DNA of 64,000 bases, taken from NCBI RefSeq assembly GCF_965638725.1, contig NC_134982.1, positions 1,736,001 to 1,800,000 of the forward strand. The letters run 5' to 3'. The DNA comes from Aptenodytes patagonicus. Its lineage: Eukaryota; Chordata; Aves; Sphenisciformes; Spheniscidae. This document shows, one piece after another, positions 24,801-36,100 of the stretch. The notes beneath the pieces were generated by a model, which was not told where the DNA came from, searched no databases, and saw only the letters and a list, made by a program, of their open reading frames with translations. Made by a program: the position numbers and the translations under genes. Positions within the stretch are counted from its first letter, which is position 1, and each line of letters begins with the position of its first letter.

Positions 24801-25224
24801 CTATAGAAAGCTTAAAATTTACTGAAGCACACAGCTTTTTTTTTTTTTTTATTTTCTTTAGACAGTTTTGTTCTGAGAGAGTTTTGTGCAGATCAGTTTT
24901 GTGACTCAGACTATCTTTTGAAACAATTGAAACTCTTCTACATCCTCCACTTTTCGTATTAGTAATTTCAACAGAGATGAACTATAAATTGTAAACATTT
25001 CTACATCTCAGTAAGTTTCATAGCAAGAGTAACAAGTGTTAACTGAAGGATTTTGCTCCTTTCATCGCAGGAATCCAGAGCATTCTAAGCTAGTTGTATT
25101 TATTCAGCCAGAACTAGGAGGAATGCTCCCAGGTTCTGTAGTGGAGACAGCATTACCTACTACTCTCATAAACTTAATCACAGAAACAAGAGCTGGACTG
25201 AAAGGCTTGAAAGACCATAATTAA
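18793..25224 (+). CDS. STARD6: STARD6, StAR-related lipid transfer protein 6, complete, 6 coding exons
   Basis: Exons 18793-18882, 19033-19082, 22173-22299, 23441-23558, 24653-24746 and 25071-25224 join to 633 nt, encoding 210 aa (human about 220). All introns are GT-AG and phases agree. The whole protein is one START domain, a soluble fold that carries a lipid or sterol in a hydrophobic pocket. Landmarks, compared with human STARD6: SQDTSGWRVIK near the start, VTVSSKPSKEYAGN, YRGEGIIKEVPSK, WDKALQSYKLLERID, ISSRDFVDLLHV and RGYNNPCGYVCSP. There is no signal peptide or membrane anchor. In mammals the gene is mainly expressed in male germ cells and related to the cholesterol-binding STARD4/5 group; the ligand here is inferred only. 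It shares a divergent promoter with C18orf54 and converges on POLI. Confidence 0.93.
19033..19082 (+). CDS. STARD6: STARD6 coding exon 2 (50-nt small exon)
   Basis: The acceptor TTCTACTTTGAG precedes 19033 and the donor GTAAGT follows 19082. It codes KNVTVSSKPSKEYAGN, matching human KKITVSSKASRKFHGN, plus two bases. Confidence 0.9.
19083..22172 (+). other. STARD6 intron
   Basis: Longest STARD6 intron. It holds a poly-T run near 19950-19969. No exon, CR1 copy or conserved frame was recognised. Confidence 0.65.
22173..22299 (+). CDS. STARD6: STARD6 coding exon 3
   Basis: The acceptor CACAATCTAG precedes 22173 and the donor GTAATA follows 22299. It completes Ile47 and codes YRGEGIIKEVPSK through LLERIDQ (residues 48-89). 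Confidence 0.93.
23441..23558 (+). CDS. STARD6: STARD6 coding exon 4
   Basis: The acceptor ACTCGTAG precedes 23441 and the donor GTAAGT follows 23558. It codes residues 90-128 (DTGIYHSVTHSYGMG, then ISSRDFVDLLHVKPY) plus one base. Confidence 0.92.
24653..24746 (+). CDS. STARD6: STARD6 coding exon 5
   Basis: The acceptor GACTTCTAG precedes 24653 and the donor GTAAGT follows 24746. It codes residues 129-159 with RGYNNPCGYVCSP, a signature of the STARD4/5/6 group. Confidence 0.93.
25071..25224 (+). CDS. STARD6: STARD6 terminal coding exon with stop
   Basis: The acceptor TTTCATCGCAG precedes 25071. It codes residues 160-210 (NPEHSKLVVFIQPELGGML, then VVETALPTTLINLITETRAG), the C-terminal START helix, and ends at TAA 25222-25224. 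The protein stops about ten residues short of human STARD6. Confidence 0.93.
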
Positions 25225-26366
25225 ATGTAAGTGGAAAATAATAAGCGCTTAAGTCACATGCATCTTTTACTTGGATTCATTTTTAAAGTAGATGATGAAG
25301 TTTAATTGCGGTTTATGTGGAAATGTATAAAGCTTAACTGTTAAAATGGTGAATGCTGGTTTTCTCTGTTCTTCGGAATGATGCAAGAATTTACACTGAA
25401 GTGCCCTCAAAGTACAGGATGTTGCTTTCAATGTAATCAGGTGATGTTTTGTAATATTTTTGCACTTTATATGCAGAGAATATACACACACACACGAGAA
25501 TCCGGTGATATAAATTATAGCAATGTTAAAATACAGTAGTCAAATATTTTGCTATAGCTTTAAACACACTTCGATAAATTTTTACCTCAATTATGTACTC
25601 TTGACTGAAACAAGCAAACATCTTGTGTACTAGAGACTTTAAACACATTTATTAACTGTAAGTGTGCAAGTGTAATTAGCAACGATTTCACTGTTTTGGA
25701 ATTAAATATTTGAAGAAAAGCCTGGTGAATTTGTATATAGCAACTCATTAAAAGCTGCTCTTTATGCACAGAGTTGTCTGTCACTTGCTGAATCCTGAGC
25801 ACCAAACCTAAACAATTTTTATACGCTGACTAATTTCCAGGAATAAGCTGGTGGTATGATTCATTTGGAAGTAATGTTTCCCATTACCCGTTAGTATTTC
25901 TGGTACCTCAAGTTACAGGTTAACTGCAGGAAATAGTGATAGCCATGTGAATAGCAATTTCCATTACAAATCACAAACAGTGATGCAAATTAAAGAACAG
26001 TGTGAAAATTGCTTTCATGTTCTCTGCTCAATCCCCTCCCAAGTTGTTAGAAACAACTAACTGCATACATAGTATATGTAAAAATTAAAGTAAAAACTCC
26101 TTCCCCCCCAGTCAGCATGTTAAGGTATTAATAGTGAATACTAAAAGACATTTGCATACTATAGTATTTTTAGGACACCTAGATTCATCAGATAACTGTC
26201 AGTTTATAAGAAGGAAAAATAAGACAGACAAGTCACCAGCAGTTTTTATGTCAAAAGTTGTCAAAATATATTTTTAATATTCACATCTTTACAATTTATA
26301 GCAAACTTCTCGTAACTAAAGTGCCTTCAAGTGCTGATTCTTATAGTGTCTCTTATGAAAAGTGTT
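25225..26366. other. Convergent STARD6/POLI 3' region
   Basis: About 1.1 kb between the two stop codons holds both 3' UTRs. A minus-strand ATTAAA lies at 26278-26273, about 90 nt past the POLI stop, and a plus-strand ATTAAA at 25701-25706 could serve STARD6. A short CA run occurs near 25484. Overlapping 3' UTRs are possible but not shown. Confidence 0.5.
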
Positions 26367-27191
26367 TCACTGTGGTTTAAAATACCTTAGCAAATTGTTA
26401 GACTGTGATAAACATGGTGCTGTATTCCTTCTTCCTTTACTTGTTTTAGGCTTTTCAGGGGGTTTATCCATAGAAGTCTTGGACACGGGTTCCTGGTTCT
26501 TCCATTCAGCTAGTAGTTCTTCTTGCACATCTGCAGGTAGTTCGTAAAAAGTCTTTGTGTCAACATCAGGAGGAAATACAATTCCCACTTGCCTACTATA
26601 AGTTTTATCCTCAGAAGGTGTTTCAAAGGCCTGCTTATCTTTATCCAAGACAGGGACATGCAAAACGGTTTGGCTGGCTCCAGCTTCCAGAGATGACAGC
26701 TCTCTCCCTCTGAAGTTCAGCGAGTCAGTAGGTTGTTCTGCCATACTGCTGCTTGTCAGTGCACTTCTGGGACACTCAGAAGAACAACTGGCCCTGGAGC
26801 TGTGTGCCAGAATAGCTGCAGATTCATGAGCTGACGGGAGATGTATACTGCACCCTGCAGAGTGCGTATCACTGTTCAGTCCCTTAGAATTTGGGGAAGT
26901 GCTGTGTACCTCTTCTGCAAAACATACCGACGGCTGACCCGAAACATTCTCAGTAGGGATCGCTTCTGTTTTTTCAGAAATAATTTCTTTTTGAATATCT
27001 TCTGGAAGTTCTCTGAAGACTTCCTGGTCGATATCACCAGGAGACAAATGAAATGGGAAGTCAAGAACTCCTGCTTTTTTTACATTGCTTTTCTTTTCCT
27101 CTGAAAGCTTCCTAGCTTTTGTAGTTCCAGTTCTGTTGCAGTTCTGGTTCCGAGAAGCACTTCCCTCACCTTGTGAGACATCTTCCACTTC
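26367..27191 (-). CDS. POLI: POLI terminal coding exon with two UBMs and stop
   Basis: The acceptor TTTTTTGCCACAG precedes 27191; the stop TGA is at 26369-26367. Its 274 codons (residues 467-740) are mostly Ser-rich linker, with the two ubiquitin-binding motifs at about 515-540 and 672-697. It ends SNNLLRYFKPQ. The linker between the UBMs is shorter than in human. Confidence 0.95.
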   Translation of the reverse strand, partial: EVEDVSQGEGSASRNQNCNRTGTTKARKLSEEKKSNVKKAGVLDFPFHLSPGDIDQEVFRELPEDIQKEIISEKTEAIPTENVSGQPSVCFAEEVHSTSPNSKGLNSDTHSAGCSIHLPSAHESAAILAHSSRASCSSECPRSALTSSSMAEQPTDSLNFRGRELSSLEAGASQTVLHVPVLDKDKQAFETPSEDKTYSRQVGIVFPPDVDTKTFYELPADVQEELLAEWKNQEPVSKTSMDKPPEKPKTSKGRRNTAPCLSQSNNLLRYFKPQ

Positions 27192-30100
27192 CTGTGGCAA
27201 AAAATGTATGTAAAAGCATAAGTATGTTCTGTGTAATCTACTAGTTACCAAGCACTATTTTACTAACAGCAAGTTCTTCAAATTATTCCTTAACACAGTA
27301 ATTTTTTTCCTTATGATTGGTAGTGTGTTTTTAAATCTTATTTTCAAACATAGACCTTAAAAAGTACATGCACGTAGGAATCCTTTTCTTATTTTAAAGT
27401 AGCAAATACCTTGAAGTTACATTTTATTGCTTTAAAACTCTGTGGAGCTTTAGAATACACGGTATGATGTTAATCCCTCATATTCCTGAGCAGTTGAGAA
27501 ACAGACAAGTTTATCAATGTACAAAATTGCTGTGTCAAGATAGAAACAGTGCATTCATTACACAACATAATTTTGAAGTTACTAAGTTTTTGTATTAAGT
27601 ACTGAAAGCATCTTGTGGAAATACTTAGCAGCTTTTCCACAGACAGCTCCTACGCTGTCTAGCATACGTGATTGGGAAGTAGGAGATTTGTTCAATTCCA
27701 AGCAGGAATGAGAAGCTCACTAGATCAGAAGCTAGTGCTAGTAGCAAATACAGAATTGAATCTTTGATTAATTTCTAGCCTGAATGGGGAGACTTGAGAA
27801 TGCATAGGAAGGTAAATAATCACTGTGAAAGTATCTTCATAAAAGCAACAAGGTAAATTATAAGCAACTTTAAGGAGATTTTAGTCCAAGGTAAAAGATC
27901 CTTCAGTATGACAGTATCTGAGTAAGTGGCCTGTTGTTTCACAAATGCTAAATAAAGGGCAGATCTTAATGGAATGAACAGCCAAATTCAGCAATTATTT
28001 TTTCTAGAAGACATTAGTCTGGATTCTTCCCCTCTGCCCAAGTTAAGGGGCTTGATAACATAGCTGGCTGTCCCATTTAAGACAGTATTAAATCTCTTTT
28101 AAGCAGTCTGTCTAATGAAAAAAAGCAAACAAGTAACACCTGCTCAGAAGACTCCAAATAAATCTTCATTTTTACCAGGTGAATAAAACTTAACGATCCT
28201 AAAAATTCCAGAGCAGTTAAGGTTTAAATCTATATAATAAAGACAGAAATATCTCGAAGCTTTCTTATCTGCAGATAGTTTTCAGTATCTTCTAGCTTAC
28301 CCGGACACGTTTACCAGAGCCTGATGGTGGTGACATCTGCTTTAGATAGAAACCAATTGATCCTTTCGTGCTGTTAGGAAGATCTTTGAGGTTGGAGAAG
28401 CAGACACCCAAAAGGGTAAGATGAAATGGTAGATCTACATCTATCATCTTTCGAAAGAGTTTAATTAGTATATCAACCAATGGGGATATAACGTTGCTGC
28501 TTTCTAAAAGAAGAAAGGTTGGAAAAAAGCAATGTATATAATCAAGAGTAACTGACTAACATTGATTTAAATAGCAAAGTACAAAGGCAAACACTGCTAA
28601 AGGCTTCCAAAATAATCTGTCAATATAGTCGTTAAGAATTACAGAATACAAGCCAAGCTGAATAGACATGAAAAATGATCTAATTCTACCAAAAAGGGCC
28701 TTTACAGGGCCACGTAGGTGTATAACATTATCCCAACATCGATAACAACGTGGTTCATTGGAGTTTGCATGACATATTGTATGAGCTGACAGTAATTGTT
28801 AGTCTCCTCCAATGTAGAAGTCCAGTAGCAATTTTGAAGTAAGAAGCTACACAGACTTTCAATAGCTTCTCTAGGACTGTGAGAAGTGATTCAGGAACTG
28901 AAGTCAGGGAAAGGTGATTCTCTGTGCTGACACAGCAGAGATTCAGATTTATTTCCCCACCTCAATCTGGATGAAGTGTCAAATGAATTGCAATTGCCGG
29001 TTGGAAAGCTTAAGTCTGAGAAGGATGAGAGCCGTTATGTTACTGATTTTCAGAGGTACATCAAAAAGACATTTTATTACATAATAAAACTGAGAACATA
29101 ATTCAAATCCCTAACAGAGAAAAGCGGATTATTAATCCGGGAAGCAGCCCCCAGTCGCCCTTTCCCAGCCCACCAAGAAATTTACTTCCAGGAATCCAGC
29201 CGGAGTAGGTTAAAGCATGGTAGTAACATAGAAGTTATCCCAGTTCTATATGTTTTTAGCATATCTCATCAAGATACATCCATTACAAGTACTGGAAAAG
29301 TTTCCAAATATTAAATGTATGGAATATTATTGTGAATGTAAGGAACGGAATTTTACAGAGAAGTTAGGTGGTAGCAGCACAAAGTTGATACTTTCAAAGA
29401 TTTTAAGTTTACCTTTTCCAAATTTCTGAATGAGATGAGGTGGAATAGGACACTGACGACTTTCCCGATTAAACCATTTATTGGTTGAGGAGAACCGGCG
29501 TATGGTCAATCTTACTGTGTGGGGTTGTCTTCCATCTGTGTACACTCTATGGAGCATTAATGCACACAAAGCAATAGGCATTACTACGAGTATTTTTCAG
29601 AGGGTCTCTAGAAACTGTCACAGCACCTAGGTTACAAAGTCAAATTAAGCATTACAGATCTCTCTCAACTGCTGGCTTTACTCCACTGATTATACGGGGA
29701 ACTTTGGGTCCTAGCTGGTTCCCTGAGTTACCCGTAAGTTAGAAGTTCAATACAATGTGAATACTGTCTCCAAGAGTATTCAACTGAAGTGAATGTGAAA
29801 ATTAAGTGGGCCAGTCTGCAGTACTGCCACATTTCAGTATTTAATACACTGAAAGCAGTACAGTCTTTGCAGTTATACCCTGTATAATCCTCAGCTTTTA
29901 GCTCTTCTTTTTGCTTTTCAAGGAGACATCCCCACTTTGGCAGCTGGCTTTTGGATGAAGGGTAAGAAACAAAAGGATGTAATTGCTTCTTTCCCCCTCC
30001 AAAAGGCATGGGGGGGTATTTTCCCTCCAAAAAAAAAAATCTCAATTCTCCATGTTGTAAATAAGATAGGACAAACAGCCTCGCTTCAAATTTTGTGATT

Positions 30101-33100
30101 ACCAAGCAATGTCCGAGATGCAGATAAAAGACTGCTTGCCCACAATGTTAATATAACTAAAATGGATATATCTTGTGAGACTTGCATAGATGTGGGGACA
30201 GAAAACCTTTAAGACCTGTAGATTATTTTGAGGCTTAGAGAAGCATGCAGAGAATATGAAAATACTTAGAGGAAAAAAAATAAAAATCAAGAACTAATGG
30301 GGGACACAAAGGCTATTCAGGACTGACACAAAGAGGGTTTCAAAAATCAGAAGAAGTTGAAGCATGACAGCACAGGAAACACAGTTCAGTGCTGCTAGAA
30401 TATTACTCCTTTTTATTAATTTCTTTTACATAGAGAGTCACAGGATAGAAAGGGAGGATAGGAAAGTCACAGTAGTCAAGACATGAGTAAATGCATCCTC
30501 CTGCTATGCTGGTGTTTTTGTCAACTATCTTGGGTTTGGGTGCTGCCTGGATTCACAGGGCAAGGGAAGGAGGAAGAAATGAAAATGTTCTTTCAAACCA
30601 ACAGAAGAAGCAGCTGTGGAATAGGAGACAAGCATAAATGGTGATAACCAAGGGTCTGGAAGTAGAGAAAGTCACTTACGGAAAGAGAAACAAAACCTTG
30701 GGTCCTTCACAGAGATTAGTGAAGGTGCACTAAATACTGCGATGCAAAACCAAGGCAACAGAGGAGGATCAGCAAATGCTTTATCAGAGAGGCTGCACAG
30801 GAATGGAAGGGCTGGCAGCCAGCCTGGGGGCAAGACGAAAGTGGGGCAATACAGCAGGACAATGCATGAATTGAGAAAAAAAGACCAGAGGGGAAGTTGG
30901 AGAGGCAGGTGCTGTCCCTATACATGGCGTTTTGCTGAGAGAAGAAGCGTAGAGTGAGACAAACCTAACATACGTGCCTAGTCCCTTCAGGTCACAAATT
31001 CGGTCATCAAAAAGAGCTACTGAAGACAGTCACCTGTCTAGTAGGTTAGGAAGCAGTTCTTCAATTTTCTCTTTAACTTCCACTTCTGATGAACATTTTT
31101 TAAAGGAATCTTCATCACTAAAGGACTAAAAAAACCCATTAGTCCTTTCAATTTTATATTTACTTCAACATTCTGAAGAGGAAAAAAGTATCACAGTTAA
31201 GTGTGTAGAATTAACACCACCAAGATATCTTTGACACTCAGAGCTCAACTGAATTTCAGGAGAATTATCCATTAATTTGAGTTGTACTAGAGAATACATA
31301 CAAAAATGCATCATTTTGGTTAGTCCAGCAAAGCTGTGTAAAACTAAAAGCGATTTTTTTGCTCTTTATAAAGTACTTCAGAACAATACTTGTACCTGAG
31401 GAGGGCCTGATGGCATCACAGGGGAGTCATCTTCTCCGTAGCTGAGTTTTTGGATACGCTGCGCAATAGAAACACCTAGTTCCTTCTCTAACACAGCAGA
31501 CGGAAACGCTTGGAGATCACACACGTTCCTAACACCCAGCGTTTCAAGACGTTTGGCAGTTTTGTAGCCAATGCCTAAATAAATCGTGTATTAAAAATAC
31601 ACAGAAAAGTGAAAGTAGGTATATACATACATATAAATAGTGCCCACCTGTGTAGTACTGACAATTATTTTCACTACTGCAATGCAGGCTTTTCAGCAAC
31701 ATTTTTGGTGAGTTTCCATTCGAGTTTCAGAATCTGCCATTAGAAAAGCCATACCGGGACACAGCAAAAGTCTGCCTGGGTCTGTAGCCCACATCAATGC
31801 TTCCTGGCCCACAGCACAGCGTCAGTGTAGAATAAGCAGGAAAAGTACCTCCTCAGAGTATTCTATCGGGCTCCAATAGACTGTTTTAATAACCCTCAGT
31901 AGGTTTCCAATCAGCAAGTTTAAAAAAGTTTGTATTTAAAACCTAGTATCAACCACAATGTTTGGGCTTCGATAAAAATAAACTGAGATTTTAGTATTTT
32001 TGAAGGTATCTTGTGAAGTGCTGCAAGGCATTTATGTCACAACTGAAAATTAAGAAAACCAAAGTCCTTTCATTCCTTCTGCTAAGCAAAACTCAAACAG
32101 CTTATTAAAAAAAAAAACAAAAGCACCCTAAACACACACCTGCGCACCCTGCTGCCTGCTTGTGAGAACTAGATTTTAAAATTATTTCAGCTATCATTTT
32201 TTCAGTATTTTTTCTTATCATCTTAAGAGTTGTCAGTATGTTCTCCATCTATGCTCAGAGCACCATACTTACCAGGCACTTTCTGGATGTGATCAAGGCT
32301 GCGTATTAGATCTTGAGAGCTTTCAGGCAGAAGAACTGTTTGCTGATTTGGTTTAAAGGTCCCAGATACGAGTTTAGACAGTAATTTGTTAGAGGCCACT
32401 CCTGCACAGCCTGTGAGGCCCAGTCTCGCATGTATGGCTTCCCTGAACTCTTCTGCAATCTGAGATCCAATAACTAGTCTTACATGCGTTGTATCATGCA
32501 AATTGATAGCTGCAAAGAAAAAGAAGGCGGTGTTCAGTATGTAAACAGCCACCTAGTTAGCTAATTCTCTAGATTTAGGTATTTTTTACATTGCATTACA
32601 GCAGTACAAGGAAGTATGGTCTCAGGGGTCAAGTGGTATTGCCGTGGCTTCTGTATCCAAGTTTAACCTCACTCTTATCTCCCAAAAACCCTGGTAAAAG
32701 GGAGACTGCTGCTGTCCAAAACCAGGGGCATACTGTCCAGGAAGCATAACGTTTAGGGAGTATTTTAAATACAAAATACAATCTATTAAGAGACGTTAAA
32801 GAAAAGCGTTAAACATCACAGATTCTTGTACCAATGTAACCAAAGTAGAGACTTACAAATCTTTCATTTAGAGGGCTTGCCTTGCAGCTAAGCCTTTATT
32901 ACTCACATGCAAATGCCAAATGAGGAAAAGGACGGTTCAGGCATTTCCCTCCTCTCCAAACCATAATCAAAGCCACTGCAATAGCTCAAAGTCCAAGAAA
33001 AAACCAACTGCTTTCCTTCCTAGTGCGTGAAATGAGTATCATGGCATAGCTATTGCATTCACGTCTGACAATGTGTGAAGCAGCTCAATTAGCTACTTGG

Positions 33101-36100
33101 GTCTCAGCAAGTCTATTCCTGACCTACTTAGTGGCTGTAGCAAAAATTTACTGTTTTTTGTTTTTTATTCGTTAAAAAACTCACTCCGTTTTGCCAATTG
33201 ACAACAACATTCAAGCTGAAACAAAATTCTATGTCTTACTACAGTAAAACTACTTTAAAGAAAAAAAGACAATGAAAATCTGTTCTCCCAAATCATTGTA
33301 CGTGCTTACCTACCACAGAGATTTATTTTTTGTACAGTCTAATGGGAACGCTGATTAACATTTGCGATACATGTGCTCTCAAATACAGAAACCAAGCACA
33401 GAGCAATCCAAGTTTCCAACTGTTCAGCTCTGGACAACACTTAGAAGCAGACAGATACTTTGTACTGAACTTCACAAACGTTCACCATATTTTTCAACAT
33501 GAAGAATGTTTAACTCACCTTGGTTGTTGTACACGTGGCCAGAGACACAGACTCTGGAACATCCACTTTGCTGTAGCTCGTTTAGTCTTTTCTCTACAAT
33601 CTCTGTGATATCCACAAAATTTTCATCGAACCCAAGCCTCTCCACCAGCGAACAAAATTCCCCCAACAGCTCTAGGAGGAAAGGTACCCAAGGATCACAT
33701 GCACACAACTAATACTGTGAGGTTTTCACGTCTGCATCAATCCACAGCTGACTTCCCACGGACTCAAGCAGGATGCTTGCATGAAGAGAAACTGTGTTCT
33801 CTTCCAGATAAAATAATGAGGCACCTACTTTAGCAAAGGTGAAGAGGAGGAATATTTCTTCATCCCACAACTGCCTCTGTCAGCTGCTTTTCTTCTCCCC
33901 AAATCTCTTCTTTCTTTCCTCATTTCTTTTTGAAATCATAGTTCTCAACCCCTGCAGTACTTTCTCCTAAGGAAATCTGTTTCCCAGCTAGGTGGGCTTT
34001 CACTTTTAAGTTATTACTATTTCACCTGCTAACACTGCTAATGATAACAGCAGTAATCAGTGACAATGCTGGCATATCATTTAATTAAGAGATACCGGAG
34101 AAGTTCACCCACTTGAAGGCTTCAGCATTCTGTCCTCCATTGCTTCACATTTGGACGTACGTTACTGCGGTCAGTATTTAATTAGAAAAATTGTTCCTGA
34201 AGGACTACATGGGCATAATCCTAACATAGCACACGGATCCCACATAACGTCAGTATGACACGTGTATAGTGCCTGACCCAGACTGCCACCAAGTCTAACA
34301 GCTTATTTTATGAAATACTGACATCGTACGACTGTAAGCATTACCGCCATGGCATGAGGCTCATTCTAGTAAGAACTTTTAGAGCAGGAAAATGTCGTCT
34401 GCTATTGCACATGTGTGCGCGTGCACGCAGAATTTAACAGAAAGTGTTTGCCCTCTGCTGAAAAATTGTTAATTTTGTACCTGTGACCTTGTATGACATT
34501 TCCCTGTATGGAGTTAGATCTTCTCCATTAACCAGTATCAGTTGAGGACACTTCTCTTTAGCATCCTTGACAGACATCATTTTCTTAACTCCACGTTTTC
34601 TGGCTTCATAGTTACAGGTAACTACGATGTATTTCTGTTGCACGCCTAAAAATAAAGGTTAAATGTGTTTTAAAGTTCAGGTGTCTCGGTACTTCACGGA
34701 AGACCACAGTACTTTCATGTACTGCAAAGACGGCAAAGCATATGCTTTGATCAGAACGCAACGTCACAGAACAAGCAAACCAGCACAACAGTCTTGTTTT
34801 ACAAGACTATGAGAAGGACAGATCTCTTGCTTTAGGTTACTGGACAGTAAGAACATTTTAAAACCTTACAGGTATTTTTTCCCCATTGTAATACCGCTCT
34901 TAATTTTGGGCCTTTTCAGCCAATCTTACCCGTGAAAGTGCTTTTTACGTAACAGTCATTTTACGATGTGCTTTCTCCACTGGTCGTAGGCGCCACTGCC
35001 TGCCTCGCATTCATTCTTAACTTCTGGACGGGAGAAAGCATGCATTAAGCATGACCGTGTCAAAAGGCTCGGGCTCACCCGTGGCGCTCAGCCCTCTCTA
35101 TGCCCATGTACGTTACAAACCAGCTTCAATCCCCAGAACTGCTCAGACACGTCGGCAAGTGCCTGTACTTGCTTGCGCTCAGGAGGGTTTATTAATCTTG
35201 TAGTCACAGCTACGTGGAGGCTAGACTGCACCTTGCTCACGCTGGATGTGGCTACAGCTCCGCTGCGACTGCCTGTCTCTCACCACACAGGCATGTCCTT
35301 GCTTTATTCACGTCCTTAGTTTCTTCTGCCTGAATACACATAATCCCCAAATTAACAGCAAGGTAACTCGTACCTAAAGGCTTGTCTCTTAATTCAGGAT
35401 TACGGATCATTTCTACTTGTGCATAAAAGCAGTCCAAGTCAACGTGCACAATCGCTCTGCACGCGGCGCGTCTTGCCGATACAGGCTTGCTGTGGCCTGC
35501 TGCAAGGAAAGTAAATGAACAGGTTAAAAATTACTTGCCACCTTACATGTCATTGTAACAATTTTTGTTTAATTAATTCATACTAATAAGCAGATATTAC
35601 AAGAAGAATATAAAATTTACAAGTTTTATACTAATTCTAGCGCTGCGTTAATTCTAGGATTACGTATGAGCGTAAGTCACCCATAGTAACTCGGGTTGCT
35701 ACCAAACACTCCCGTTTTCGGAGGGCCAGTGGTATTTGTTTTTCACCGAACCATTTTAGAACATCGCTTTACTGATACAATATCCTTTCACAGTGGAACG
35801 CTGAAACTTCTTTTTAATATATTTCTGTAAAATAATCTGTCTTTAACTCCACTAAGATAGGTCTATCAGATATCTGCCTTTCCCGGGGCGGCCAGTGAAG
35901 ATGGCAAATCACCATCCAACAAACGGCAAACGCTGCTATGAAAACAAGCCCGCCAAGTTAAAAAAAGGCAAAGGAAAATTAAGGGGGGGAAAGAAAAAAA
36001 AAAAAAAGCTTTTATTTCTCCAAGCTGAAAAGAACCCCAATAGGTTGATACAGTCCAAATGAAACCCCGGCCTATTTCTCTATGCTCTTTGGGGGCGGGG

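Noticed and set aside
29728-30105. 125-codon minus-strand frame in POLI intron 7
   Set aside because: No splice sites in phase with POLI, no homology I recognise, and human POLI has no such segment between exons 7 and 8.
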